A DNA stretch of 64,000 bases from Streptomyces sp. B1I3 (GTDB taxonomy: Bacteria; Actinomycetota; Actinomycetes; Streptomycetales; Streptomycetaceae): the NCBI RefSeq assembly GCF_030816615.1, contig NZ_JAUSYD010000001.1, positions 5,416,501 to 5,480,500 on the forward strand. Direction: 5' to 3'. Position 1 is the first letter of the stretch. Each line of letters opens with the position of its first letter. The notes below the pieces were generated by a model. It ran no database searches. It saw nothing but the letters and a program-made list of their open reading frames with translations, and was not told the origin of the DNA. The position numbers and the translations under genes are program-made. Positions 23,460-32,268 of the stretch are shown here, one piece after another.

Positions 23460-26143
23460 TCCGCCCCGGCGTGAGCGGCCCCGCCGGCGCCCCGCACAGG
23501 CCACGCGACCACGAGGACGAGGGGTTACCGCCCGCCGCCGATGGCACGCAGGAAGGCCCGGTCGATCTCCGGCTCGTCCCGCCCGCCCTGGCCGCCTGGG
23601 CAGCCTCTGCCCTGGCTCTGGACGTGCCCGGGCGGTGGGCAGCGGTGGGGGCTCTGCTCAGCGCGTGCGCCGCGCTCGGACTCCTCGTCCTCCCCCGGGC
23701 AGCGGCGGCGGTCCGCGCGCGCCACCCGGAAGCGGATGAGCGCGGTGCCGACCTGTCCCGAGGCGCCGGTGAGCATGGTGGCGGGATCCGGGGCGCCGCT
23801 GAACGCGGTGCCGACCAGGTACGCGGCACCGATGGGAGCCGTGCCGGCCGAGCGCGCGAAGCCGGCGTGAGCGGTTCTGGCCGGCACCGGCAGACGCGGC
23901 TGCGGACGACCGCCGCTGCCGGAGTGCTCCTCTGCGCCGCGGCCGGAGCGGCCACGGCCGGACTCCACGGCGCGGACACCCGTACGGGCCCCCTCCCAGG
24001 GCTGGCCCGGGACTACGCACGGGTCGAGGCGGAGGTGACCGTCACCTCCGACGCACGGCAGACCAGGCCGCAGGTGCGGGGCGACCACAGCACGCCCGTC
24101 TCGCTGCTCCTGAACGCCGAAGTCGATCGGCTGACCGCCCCCGACGGCACGGTCACCAGGGTGCGTACCCCGGTCCTCCTCATGGTCGCGCCGGGTGCCG
24201 CCGCCGATCGGTGGGAGCGGCTGCTGCCCTCCACCGGGCTCCGTGTCAGCGGGAGGCTCGCACCACCGCACCACGACGGAGAGCGCATAGCAGCCGTGCT
24301 CGGCACGGACGCGGACGAGCCACCCCGCGTCATCGCGGTGCCGACCTTTCTCCAACGCGGCGCGGGGTATCTCCGCGCCGGCCTGCGGGATGCCACCGAC
24401 GGGCTCGACGCCGACGCGCGGGCGCTCCTTCCGGGGCTCGTGGTCGGTGACACCTCGCGGGTCCCGCCCGAACTGCACGATGCCTTCAAGGCCACCGACC
24501 TCACCCACCTGCTGGCCGTGTCAGGTGCCAACCTGTCAATCCTCCTCTTCCTCCTCATCGGGCCACCGGGGACGGCCCTGCGCAGCGAACGCCGCGGTCT
24601 GGCACCCCGGCTGGGCATCTCCCTGCGCGGGACGGCTCTCCTCGGCGGGGCGCTCGCGCTCGCCTTCGTGATCGTCTGCCGCCCGGAACCGAGTGTGCTG
24701 CGCGCAGCCGCATGCGGTCTGATCACGCTGCTCGCCATCGGCACGGGACGCCGCAGGTCCCTGCTGCCCGCCCTGGCCGCCGCCGTCCTCCTGCTGGTGC
24801 TGTACGACCCATGGCTGGCGCGCAGTTACGGCTTCCTGCTGTCCGTGCTGGCCACCGGGGCGCTGCTGACCCTCGCACCGCGCTGGAGCAGCGCCCTGCA
24901 GCGGCACGGGTTCCCGCCGAGAATCGCCGAGATGCTGGCTGCCGCGGGTGCCGCTCAGGCCGTCTGCGCGCCCGTGGTCGTCGTCCTGGCCTCCCGGGTC
25001 AGTCTGGTCGCGATCCCCTGCAATCTGCTGGCCGAACCGGCGGTGGCGCCCGCGACGATCCTCGGGTTCGCCGCTCTCTCGGTGGCCCCGCTGTCGATGC
25101 CCGCGGCCGGCGCGCTGGCGACCGTCGCGGGATGGCCCGTCGGGTGGATCGCGTCCGTGGCCCGCACCGGAGCTGCCCTGCCCGGCGCGGAGGCCGAGTG
25201 GCCGGGCGGCTGGCGGGGCGCGGCGCTGCTGGCCGTCCTCACGACCGTACTCGCGCTGTCCGCCCGCCGTGTCGCACGTCATCCATGGGTCTGTTCGGCC
25301 GCCGCGTTCCTCCTCGTCCTGGCGGTCCTGCGCCCGGTGCCACTGACCAGGCTCATGACCGGATGGCCGCCGCCGGGCTGGGCGTTCGCCATGTGCGACG
25401 TGGGGCAGGGAGACGCCATGGTCCTCGCGGCGGGGAAGGCCACGGGAGTGGTCGTGGACACCGGCCCGGACCCCCGGCTCGTCGACCGGTGCCTACGCGA
25501 TCTCGGCGTCACCCGCGTGCCGTTGCTGTTGCTGACCCATTTCCACGCAGACCACGTACGCGGTCTGCCGGGTGCGCTGCGGGGGCGGGAGGTCGGCACC
25601 GTCCAGACGACGGGACTCGACGAACCGGCGGATCAGGCCGCCTTCGTCCGGAGAACGGCCGCGGCGGCGCACGTCCCGGTGGTCCGAGCCTCGCCGGGGG
25701 AGCGCCGCAGGGTGGGCCCGCTCGACTGGCGGGTGCTCTGGCCGACGGCAGACGCGCGGGGAGCGGCCCTGATGACGGAGGAGCCCAACGACTCCAGCGT
25801 GACCCTGTACGTACGGTCCGGTGCGCTGACCCTGCTGCTCCTGGGCGACCTCGAACCGCCTTCGCAACAGGGGCTGTTGCGCAGTTATCCGGCGCTGCCC
25901 CAGGTCGATGTGCTCAAGGTCGCGCACCACGGCTCCGCCCATCAGGACCCCGCACTCCTGCGCAGCGCTCACCCGCGGCTCGCCCTCATCAGCTGCGGCG
26001 CGGACAACCCGTACGGGCACCCGGCGGCGCGTACGGTGCGGACTCTCACGGAAGGCGGGGCGCGGGTGCTGCGTACGGACACCGACGGAGCGGTCGCCGT
26101 GACGGGCGCCGGTGCGGGGCTTCGCGCGGCAGGCCGTTCATGA
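23456..26143 (+). CDS. comEC: ComEC/Rec2 DNA-uptake channel protein
   Basis: 895-residue polytopic membrane protein. Hydrophilic leader; several transmembrane segments from about residue 45; the Competence domain signature LLPGLVVGDTSRVPPELHDAF and LTHLLAVSGANLSILLFLL at about residues 320-370; more helices; then a C-terminal metallo-beta-lactamase domain from about 640 (MCDVGQGDAMVLAAG, LTHFHADHVRGLPG, VDVLKVAHHGSAHQ). Family members translocate single-stranded DNA and may degrade the other strand. The GTG start overlaps the comEA stop (GTGA). Codon 24 is TTA (23525-23527), a bldA-type codon otherwise almost absent here. Confidence 0.92.
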   Translation: MIRPGVSGPAGAPHRPRDHEDEGLPPAADGTQEGPVDLRLVPPALAAWAASALALDVPGRWAAVGALLSACAALGLLVLPRAAAAVRARHPEADERGADLSRGAGEHGGGIRGAAERGADQVRGTDGSRAGRAREAGVSGSGRHRQTRLRTTAAAGVLLCAAAGAATAGLHGADTRTGPLPGLARDYARVEAEVTVTSDARQTRPQVRGDHSTPVSLLLNAEVDRLTAPDGTVTRVRTPVLLMVAPGAAADRWERLLPSTGLRVSGRLAPPHHDGERIAAVLGTDADEPPRVIAVPTFLQRGAGYLRAGLRDATDGLDADARALLPGLVVGDTSRVPPELHDAFKATDLTHLLAVSGANLSILLFLLIGPPGTALRSERRGLAPRLGISLRGTALLGGALALAFVIVCRPEPSVLRAAACGLITLLAIGTGRRRSLLPALAAAVLLLVLYDPWLARSYGFLLSVLATGALLTLAPRWSSALQRHGFPPRIAEMLAAAGAAQAVCAPVVVVLASRVSLVAIPCNLLAEPAVAPATILGFAALSVAPLSMPAAGALATVAGWPVGWIASVARTGAALPGAEAEWPGGWRGAALLAVLTTVLALSARRVARHPWVCSAAAFLLVLAVLRPVPLTRLMTGWPPPGWAFAMCDVGQGDAMVLAAGKATGVVVDTGPDPRLVDRCLRDLGVTRVPLLLLTHFHADHVRGLPGALRGREVGTVQTTGLDEPADQAAFVRRTAAAAHVPVVRASPGERRRVGPLDWRVLWPTADARGAALMTEEPNDSSVTLYVRSGALTLLLLGDLEPPSQQGLLRSYPALPQVDVLKVAHHGSAHQDPALLRSAHPRLALISCGADNPYGHPAARTVRTLTEGGARVLRTDTDGAVAVTGAGAGLRAAGRS

Positions 26144-26169
26144 ACCGGGACGGCGACCGCTCGCGCCGG

Positions 26170-26625
26170 TCAGACCAGCCACACGCCATCCGTCATCAGA
26201 TCGCGTCCGGCCAGCTCGTTCTCCTCCCGCCAGGCCTTGACCGTGCGGGGCGTGATCCGCAGGTACACCCAGGCGGGCCGGCCGCGAAGGTCCCAGTCGA
26301 GCTTCGCCGCGAAGGCGTCCCCCGACGCGCCGGGGAGCGCGGACCCTTCCACGATCTCGGCAGTGCCCTCGATCAGCACCACGTCCCGTGTATGGCCCAG
26401 GCTGACCCTGATCTCCCCGGACGGCGTCACGTTGACAGCGGTCGGGTTGGTGCGCCGGGTGGCCAGGAGCAGCGTTTCCCCGTCCCACACGAACGACAAC
26501 GGCACCAGGCACGGCACACCGTCGTGGGAGGCCGTGGCCACCCAGGCGTCGTCGTCCTGCTCCAGACGATCGAGTACGTCCTGCTTGCGCTGCTCCGGGC
26601 TGCGTGCCGGCTCTCGCTCCGTCAT
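26170..26625 (-). CDS. Pyridoxamine 5'-phosphate oxidase family (split-barrel flavin-binding) protein
   Basis: 151-residue protein with the split-barrel fold of the PNPOx family: DDAWVATASHDGVPCLVPLS, LLLATRRTNPTAVNV, and a late AWVYLRITPRTVKAW strand. In actinobacteria such proteins bind FMN, F420 or heme and reduce varied substrates; no signature settles which. ATG 26625 follows TACCGT on the minus strand (26633-26638) by 7 bases, so it is probably leaderless; an in-frame upstream ATG at 26643 is less likely. Convergent with comEC, divergent from the N-acetyltransferase gene. Confidence 0.82.
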   Translation of the reverse strand: MTEREPARSPEQRKQDVLDRLEQDDDAWVATASHDGVPCLVPLSFVWDGETLLLATRRTNPTAVNVTPSGEIRVSLGHTRDVVLIEGTAEIVEGSALPGASGDAFAAKLDWDLRGRPAWVYLRITPRTVKAWREENELAGRDLMTDGVWLV

Positions 26626-26652
26626 GGCCCACACGGTAGCCAACAGCCGCGC

Positions 26653-26733
26653 CCACGGCTTCCGTCCGCGGACCTACGCCCACGGCTTCCGTCCGTGGCT
26701 CTACGCCCCCGAACTCCGTCCGCGGACCTACGC
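26653..26733 (+). repeat. Three tandem 27-bp imperfect repeats
   Basis: Units 26653-26679, 26680-26706 and 26707-26733 share CGTCCG-TGG/CGGA-CTACGC cores. They lie between the divergent PNPOx-like and N-acetyltransferase genes. Confidence 0.85.
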
Positions 26734-26758
26734 CCTGCGGCGCATGGCGCCGCAGGGC
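26732..26758. promoter_or_regulatory. Perfect 12-bp inverted repeat upstream of the N-acetyltransferase gene
   Basis: GCCCTGCGGCGC (26732-26743) and its exact complement (26747-26758) flank a 3-base centre, ending 21 bases before the ATG at 26780. It could be an operator or an RNA hairpin over the translation start region. Confidence 0.5.
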
Positions 26759-26779
26759 GGACCGGGACAGACTTCTGCC

Positions 26780-27622
26780 ATGGAGCAGGAACCGTCGCCA
26801 CCTCACCCGACGCCCACCGCCCCCACGCCCGCCGGCGCGGAATGGACGGGCGCCTACCTGGAACGCATCGACGCCGCACGTCCCGCCCGCGCCGACGCGG
26901 CGGCCCTGCACGCACTGCAGCTCCGCCACCTGATGGCAGTGCCCTTCGAGAACCTCTCGGTCCACCTCGGCGAGGACATCGTCCTGGACGAGGAGAGGCT
27001 CATCGACAAGATCGTGACGAGTCGCCGCGGTGGCTTCTGCTACGAACTCAACGGCGCCTTCGCCGCACTGCTGCGGGAGCTCGGATTCCGCGTCACCCTG
27101 CTCCAGGCACGGGTCTACGGCGAGGGCGGGCGCCTCGGCATCCCGTACGACCACATGGTGCTGCGCGTGGAGACCGACGACGACACGGGCCCGTGGCTCG
27201 CCGACGTGGGCTTCGGCGACCATGCCCTGCGGCCGCTCGCGCTGGACGACCGTTCCGGACAGGACGATCCGTGCGGTGTCTTCTGCCTGCGGGCGGCGCC
27301 GCAGGGGGACCTCGACCTCCATCGCGACGGCTCGCGTCGGTTCCGGCTGGACCTGCGGCCACGTGTGCTCGCGGACTTCCGGGCGGGTGCCTGGTACCAC
27401 CGCACCTCGCCGGACTCCCACTTCACACGGTCGCTCGTCTGCTCACGGCGTACCGGCACGGGGCGGGTGACGCTCAGCGGCCGCACCCTCGTCACGACGG
27501 TGCGGGGCGAACGGCACGAGACGGTCCTGGACGACGACGCCGATGTGCTGGCCGCCTACCGCGACCACTTCGGTCTGCGTCTTGCGTCCCCGCCCGCGGT
27601 GCGGCAGGCCGCGAACGCTTGA
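26780..27622 (+). CDS. nat: Arylamine N-acetyltransferase
   Basis: 280-residue NAT-family enzyme that transfers acetyl (or another acyl) from CoA to arylamines or hydrazines. The catalytic triad is visible: cysteine in SRRGGFCYELNGAF (about residue 87), histidine in GIPYDHMVLRV (about 127) and aspartate in WLADVGFGDHALRP (about 143). VPFENLSVHLG precedes them as usual. Length is typical. The ATG at 26780 lies downstream of a 12-bp palindrome; no strong ribosome-binding site is seen. In some actinomycetes homologs act in ansamycin synthesis, but nothing of that kind is adjacent here. Confidence 0.92.
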   Translation: MEQEPSPPHPTPTAPTPAGAEWTGAYLERIDAARPARADAAALHALQLRHLMAVPFENLSVHLGEDIVLDEERLIDKIVTSRRGGFCYELNGAFAALLRELGFRVTLLQARVYGEGGRLGIPYDHMVLRVETDDDTGPWLADVGFGDHALRPLALDDRSGQDDPCGVFCLRAAPQGDLDLHRDGSRRFRLDLRPRVLADFRAGAWYHRTSPDSHFTRSLVCSRRTGTGRVTLSGRTLVTTVRGERHETVLDDDADVLAAYRDHFGLRLASPPAVRQAANA

Positions 27623-27629
27623 TACGTGC

Positions 27630-27707
27630 GACACGCGCAGGCGCGACGGTCGATCGACACGCGCAGGCACGACGGTCCATCGACACGCGCAGGCGCAACG
27701 GTCGAGC
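27630..27707 (+). repeat. Three tandem 26-bp repeats after nat
   Basis: Units 27630-27655, 27656-27681 and 27682-27707 share GACACGCGCAGGC-CGACGGTC with one to three differences. They directly precede the YceI remnant. Confidence 0.9.
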
Positions 27708-27750
27708 GTGCCTCGGTGACACTTCGCCACAACCTTCTGCGAGCCGCCGC

Positions 27751-28107
27751 GTGAACGCCGGACGCGCGACGACCACCTCCGCTCCGGTGACGTCCTCGAC
27801 GTCGGGCACCACCCGGCCCCCGAGTGCCACGAGCGCCTCGTCCACCGCGGCGGCGCCCGATGGGGTGTCAGCGGTGCGCTCACGCTGCACGGTGCGAGCC
27901 GCACCGTCCCGCCGGACACCCAGTACCTCGGGCCGGGTAACGGCCTGGAGGGCGAGACACGCGCCGTCTGCCGGACCCTCGCAGAGCTGCACGGCTGTAC
28001 CGCGGATTTCACCTCACGTGGCAGACGGTGCCGGCCCGCGGCGTCGCGGTCGTCGGCCCAGGTGTCAAGGTCGACATGGACGCCAGATCGTCTCCAAGGG
28101 CTGACAT
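27751..28107 (+). pseudogene. Remnant of a YceI-family protein gene
   Basis: Translating in two frames recovers pieces of a YceI-type lipid-binding beta-barrel protein: NAGR then DDHLRSGDVLDV (from 27768), WGVSGALTLHGASRTV, QYLGPGN and ETRAVCRTLAELH in one frame to about 27995, then FHLTWQTVPARGVAVVGPGV and KVDMDA in another. At least one frameshift near 27996 and probably another near 27765 break it, and the N-terminal third is missing, replaced by 26-bp tandem repeats. No intact start exists. Inferred to be a decayed gene rather than a sequencing error because N-terminal sequence is also gone. Confidence 0.6.
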
Positions 28108-28157
28108 CCCTCGGGCAGCCGGAGCCATGCTCGTCTCGAGGCAACCCGAGCCACCCT

Positions 28158-28403
28158 TCAGGGCGTCTCCAGCCACCCCTCGTACTCCGCGGCGAACGCG
28201 TCGAGCGCCGCGGAGTCCAGCCGGCCGTCCGGGTCCTCCACCACGACCAGCCACTGGGCGTCCTCGGCGTCGTCCTCGCCCGCCAAAGCGTCCCGTACGA
28301 GTTGCGGCTCCTCGGCGACGCCGAACCGGTCGGCCAGTGTGTCGGCAACCTCCTGGGCGGTGTCGCGGTCCGGCAGCACCAGTACATGTCTCACGTCGCT
28401 CAC
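28158..28403 (-). CDS. Small acidic protein of unknown function
   Basis: 81-residue protein starting VSDVRHVLVLPDRDTAQEVA. It reads as a small alpha/beta domain: a beta strand (HVLVLP), a helix (AQEVADTLADRFG), an acidic stretch and a second strand (QWLVVVED), ending EYEGWLETP. GTG 28403 has GGAGAA 8 bases upstream. It diverges from holA. No recognised family; the compact ferredoxin-like pattern could be a regulatory or binding domain. Confidence 0.7.
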   Translation of the reverse strand: MSDVRHVLVLPDRDTAQEVADTLADRFGVAEEPQLVRDALAGEDDAEDAQWLVVVEDPDGRLDSAALDAFAAEYEGWLETP

Positions 28404-28490
28404 CCGGTCATTCTCCGATATGCCCAGCACTCCGGTATGCCCAGGGCGGGCCGGCCGCGTTGTCACAGGGGCGTGGGATGCTGGAGCGCG

Positions 28491-29480
28491 ATGGCCACCA
28501 GAAGTAGATCCTCCGACGACCCGCTCGCCCCCGTCACGCTCGCCGTGGGCCAGGAAGACCTGCTCCTGGACCGTGCCGTGCAGCACGTGGTGGCCGCGGC
28601 CCGCGCCTCCGACGCCGACACGGACGTCCGCGACCTCGCCTCCGACCAGCTGCAACCGGGCACGCTCGCCGAGCTGACCAGCCCGTCGCTCTTCGCCGAG
28701 CGCAAGGTGGTGATCGTGCGCAACGCCCAGGACCTCTCCGCCGACACCGTCAAGGACGTCAAGGCGTACCTGGGCGCACCCGCCGAGGAGATCACTCTCG
28801 TGCTCCTGCACGCGGGCGGGGCCAAGGGCAAGGGCCTGCTGGACGCGGTGCGCAAGGCGGGGGCGCGCGAGGTCGCCTGCCCGAAGACGACCAAGCCGGC
28901 CGAGCGGCTCTCCTTCGTGCGGTCGGAGTTCCGGACTCTCGGGCGCTCGGCGACCCCCGAGGCGTGCCAGGCGCTCGTTGACTCCATCGGCAGCGATCTG
29001 CGGGAGCTGGCCAGCGCCGTCTCGCAGCTGACGGCGGACGTCGAGGGCACCATCGACGAGGCCGTCGTCGGCCGCTACTACACGGGTCGCGCGGAGGCCT
29101 CCTCGTTCACCGTCGCAGACCGTGCGGTCGAGGGGAGGGCGGCGGATGCCCTGGAGGCGCTGCGCTGGTCCCTGTCGACAGGAGTCGCGCCCGTCCTGAT
29201 CACCAGCGCGCTCGCCCAGGGGGTCCGGGCCATCGGCAAGCTGTCGTCCGCCCGGGGTGGACGGCCCGCCGACCTCGCCCGCGAGCTGGGCATGCCGCCC
29301 TGGAAGATCGACCGGGTGCGCCAGCAGATGCGCGGATGGACCCCGGACGGAGTCGCGGCCGCGCTGCAGGCGGTCGCGGCGGCCGACGCAGGGGTCAAGG
29401 GCGGCGGGGACGACCCGGAGTACGCACTGGAGAAGGCTGTGGTCGCCGTCGCCCGCGCGGCACGTTCCGGCGGCCGCTGA
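28491..29480 (+). CDS. holA: DNA polymerase III subunit delta
   Basis: 329-residue clamp-loader delta subunit, which opens the beta sliding clamp. AAA+-like organisation without a Walker A: VTLAVGQEDLLLDRAVQHVV at the N terminus, LTSPSLFAERKVVIVRNAQDL, ITLVLLHAGGAKGKGLLDAV in the middle, and a helical collar with KLSSARGGRPADLARELGM at the C terminus. Position after comEA-comEC and before rpsT is the conserved order. ATG 28491 has GGAG 4 bases upstream. A shared terminator lies between it and the convergent rpsT. Confidence 0.93.
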   Translation: MATRSRSSDDPLAPVTLAVGQEDLLLDRAVQHVVAAARASDADTDVRDLASDQLQPGTLAELTSPSLFAERKVVIVRNAQDLSADTVKDVKAYLGAPAEEITLVLLHAGGAKGKGLLDAVRKAGAREVACPKTTKPAERLSFVRSEFRTLGRSATPEACQALVDSIGSDLRELASAVSQLTADVEGTIDEAVVGRYYTGRAEASSFTVADRAVEGRAADALEALRWSLSTGVAPVLITSALAQGVRAIGKLSSARGGRPADLARELGMPPWKIDRVRQQMRGWTPDGVAAALQAVAAADAGVKGGGDDPEYALEKAVVAVARAARSGGR

Positions 29481-29911
29481 GCGGCCCGCCCTGCGGGCTG
29501 GGCGATCAGCCCCTGCGGGTCGAGCGATCCGCCCCGCCTGCTGGGCGGTCCGCCCCCTGCCGGTCGAGCCACCCGCCCGCCGGTCGAGCCGCCCGCCCGC
29601 CACGTCGGTGGGCCCGGTGCGGGGAGGGCATCGCCCTCGGGGACGGGACCGGGCCACGCCTTCGTGCAGGCCCGGAAACACGGCCTGGGTACACACGGCC
29701 AGGGTCCGGGAACACACGCGGCCCGGGAACACGCACCCGGACAGAGCGAAGGCCCCGGCGGCGTCCTGGGGAGGACGTGGCCGGGGCCTTCGCTTCACGC
29801 TTGGTGCGCCGCACCCGCGTGGCGAACGCAGGTTCGGTGTGCGGCGCGGGGTGCCGGTCAGGAGCGGGAGAGAGGGCCCGCTGTGTCCGTCCCGGCGATC
29901 ACATCAGTAGT
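29481..29911. other. holA-rpsT convergent intergenic region
   Basis: No gene seen. The first ~110 bases are low-complexity repeats of GGTCGAGC/CCGCCC words; the rest holds the bidirectional terminator described separately. Confidence 0.5.
29745..29794. terminator. Bidirectional terminator between holA and rpsT
   Basis: Long inverted repeat: AGCGAAGGCCCCGGC (29745-29759) pairs with GCCGGGGCCTTCGCT (29780-29794), with a further GTCC/GGAC pairing inside. It sits between convergent genes. Confidence 0.85.
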
Positions 29912-30178
29912 TCAGCCCTGGAGGGCGGCAACCTTGAGCGCCAGCGCCGACTTCTTGTTGGCGGCGGCGTTCTTGTGGATGACACCCTTCGAGACAGCCT
30001 TGTCGAGCTGGCGGGAGGCGTCACGGACGGCCACAGTGGCCTTCTCGACGTCACCGGCAGCGGCAGCCTCACGGGCCTTGCGGATCGAGGTCTTGAGCGA
30101 GGACTTGACGGCCTTGTTGCGCAGGCGCGCCTTCTCGTTCGTCTTGTTCCGCTTGATCTGGGACTTGATGTTCGCCAC
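29912..30178 (-). CDS. rpsT: 30S ribosomal protein bS20
   Basis: 88-residue bS20. Lys/Arg/Ala-rich helical protein with the family sequence ANIKSQIKRNKTNEKARLRN at the N terminus and HKNAAANKKSALALKV near the C terminus. It binds 16S rRNA. GTG start at 30178 with AAAGG 7 bases upstream. Divergent from lepA, as in most actinobacteria. Confidence 0.97.
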   Translation of the reverse strand: MANIKSQIKRNKTNEKARLRNKAVKSSLKTSIRKAREAAAAGDVEKATVAVRDASRQLDKAVSKGVIHKNAAANKKSALALKVAALQG

Positions 30179-30393
30179 GAAAGAGCCTTTTCAGGTTCGT
30201 TGGATCTTCTATGTGCGCCCCGCCGCTTCTTCAGGCCACGAGGCACAGCTGCCCACGGTAGCAGTCACCCTCGGACCGGCCCAAACCGGTCCCGGGCCCG
30301 CAGGCGTGGGACCATGGAGGCTACGTATCGATCCGTCCGACCCGACATCGACCCGAGACACGGCGTCCGGCGTCTCAAGAATCAGGACCCTGC

Positions 30394-32268
30394 GTGCCCG
30401 CGACTCCTACCAACGTGCCCGAGCCGAGCCGTACCGACCCGGCGCTGATCCGCAATTTCTGCATCATCGCGCACATCGACCACGGCAAGTCGACTCTTGC
30501 CGACCGGATGCTCCAGCTGACGGGAGTGGTCGACCAGCGGCAGATGCGCGCCCAGTACCTCGACCGGATGGACATCGAGCGCGAGCGCGGCATCACCATC
30601 AAGTCCCAGGCGGTCCGTCTGCCGTGGGCGCCCACGGAGGGTGAGGACAAGGGCGCGACCCACATCCTCAACATGATCGACACCCCGGGCCACGTGGACT
30701 TCACCTACGAGGTCTCCCGGTCCCTGGCCGCATGCGAGGGCACCGTCCTCCTGGTCGACGCGGCCCAGGGCATCGAGGCGCAGACGCTGGCGAACCTCTA
30801 CCTGGCGATGGAGAACGACCTCACCATCGTCCCGGTGCTCAACAAGATCGACCTGCCCGCCGCGCAGCCCGAGAAGTTCTCCGAGGAGCTGGCGAACCTC
30901 ATCGGCTGCCAGCCGGAGGACGTGCTCAAGGTCTCGGCGAAGACGGGTGTCGGCGTGGACGCCCTGCTCAACCGGGTGGTCAGGGACGTCCCGGCCCCCA
31001 TCGGAGTGGCGGACGCGGCGGCCCGCGCGATGATCTTCGACTCGGTCTACGACCCGTACCGCGGTGTCGTCACCTACGTCAGGGTCGTCGACGGCCAGCT
31101 CAACAAGCGCGAGCGCATCAAGATGATGTCGACGGGCGCCACCCACGAGCTGCTGGAGATCGGTGTCTCCTCCCCGGAGATGACGCCGGCCGACGGCATC
31201 GGCGTGGGCGAGGTCGGCTACATCATCACCGGGGTGAAGGACGTCCGGCAGTCCAAGGTCGGTGACACCATCACCTCCCTGAACAAGGGAGCGACCGAGG
31301 CGCTGGGCGGCTACAAGGACCCCAAGCCGATGGTGTTCTCGGGCCTGTACCCGCTGGACGGCTCGGACTACCCGGACCTGCGCGAGGCACTGGACAAGCT
31401 GCAGCTCAACGACGCCGCCCTGGTGTACGAACCGGAGACGTCGGCCGCACTCGGCTTCGGCTTCCGCGTCGGCTTCCTCGGCCTGCTGCACCTCGACGTG
31501 ATCCGCGAGCGGCTCGAGCGCGAGTTCGGCCTGGAGCTCATCGCCACCGCTCCCAACGTGGTCTATCGCGTGGAGATGGAGGACGGCTCGGAGCACATCG
31601 TCACCAACCCGAGCGAGTTCCCCGAGGGCAAGATCGACAAGGTCCACGAGCCGGTCGTCCGGGCGACGGTCCTCGCGCCCAGCGAGTTCATCGGCGCGAT
31701 CATGGAGCTCTGCCAGAACCGGCGGGGCACCCTGCTCGGCATGGACTACCTCTCCGAGGACCGGGTGGAGATCCGCTACACCCTGCCGCTCGCCGAGATC
31801 GTGTTCGACTTCTTCGACCAGCTGAAGTCGAAGACGCGCGGCTACGCATCGCTCGACTACGAGCCCACGGGTGAGCAGTCGGCCCAGCTCGTCAAGGTCG
31901 ACATCCTTCTGCACGGCGACAAGGTCGACGCCTTCTCCGCAGTCACGCACAAGGACAAGGCGTACGCCTACGGCGTCCGGCTCGTCGCCAAGCTCCAGAA
32001 GCTCATCCCCCGGCAGAACTTCGAGGTGCCGATCCAGGCGGCCATCGGCTCCCGGGTCATCGCCCGTGAGACCGTCCGCGCCATCCGCAAGGACGTCCTC
32101 GCCAAGTGCTACGGCGGTGACATCTCCCGTAAGCGGAAGCTGCTGGAGAAGCAGAAGGAGGGCAAGAAGCGGATGAAGATGGTCGGCAACGTCGAGGTGC
32201 CCCAGGACGCGTTCATCTCCGTCCTGTCGACCGACGAGTCGGCCGGTGAGGGCAAGGGCAAGAAGTAG
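30394..32268 (+). CDS. lepA: Elongation factor 4 (LepA)
   Basis: 624-residue translational GTPase implicated in ribosome back-translocation or 30S biogenesis. G1 is AHIDHGKSTLADRML, followed by switch I RGITIKSQAV, G3 DTPGHVDF and G4 NKIDLPAA; domains II and III follow, and the LepA-specific C-terminal domain includes GYASLDYEPTGEQ and CYGGDISRKRKLLEKQKEGK. The start GTG 30394 has AGGA about 8 bases upstream. A hairpin terminator lies 150 bases after the stop. Length is full for the family. Confidence 0.97.
   Translation: MPATPTNVPEPSRTDPALIRNFCIIAHIDHGKSTLADRMLQLTGVVDQRQMRAQYLDRMDIERERGITIKSQAVRLPWAPTEGEDKGATHILNMIDTPGHVDFTYEVSRSLAACEGTVLLVDAAQGIEAQTLANLYLAMENDLTIVPVLNKIDLPAAQPEKFSEELANLIGCQPEDVLKVSAKTGVGVDALLNRVVRDVPAPIGVADAAARAMIFDSVYDPYRGVVTYVRVVDGQLNKRERIKMMSTGATHELLEIGVSSPEMTPADGIGVGEVGYIITGVKDVRQSKVGDTITSLNKGATEALGGYKDPKPMVFSGLYPLDGSDYPDLREALDKLQLNDAALVYEPETSAALGFGFRVGFLGLLHLDVIRERLEREFGLELIATAPNVVYRVEMEDGSEHIVTNPSEFPEGKIDKVHEPVVRATVLAPSEFIGAIMELCQNRRGTLLGMDYLSEDRVEIRYTLPLAEIVFDFFDQLKSKTRGYASLDYEPTGEQSAQLVKVDILLHGDKVDAFSAVTHKDKAYAYGVRLVAKLQKLIPRQNFEVPIQAAIGSRVIARETVRAIRKDVLAKCYGGDISRKRKLLEKQKEGKKRMKMVGNVEVPQDAFISVLSTDESAGEGKGKK

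Noticed and set aside
27492..27992. Minus-strand gene opposite the YceI remnant
   Set aside because: A clean open frame, but YceI-like peptide pieces are on the plus strand; the minus-strand product overlaps the nat 3' end and matches nothing I recognise.
24712..28104. Very long plus-strand open frame of 1130 codons
   Set aside because: It overlaps comEC and nat in another frame, is Arg/Gly/Pro-rich, and has no family resemblance. High GC makes such shadow frames common.
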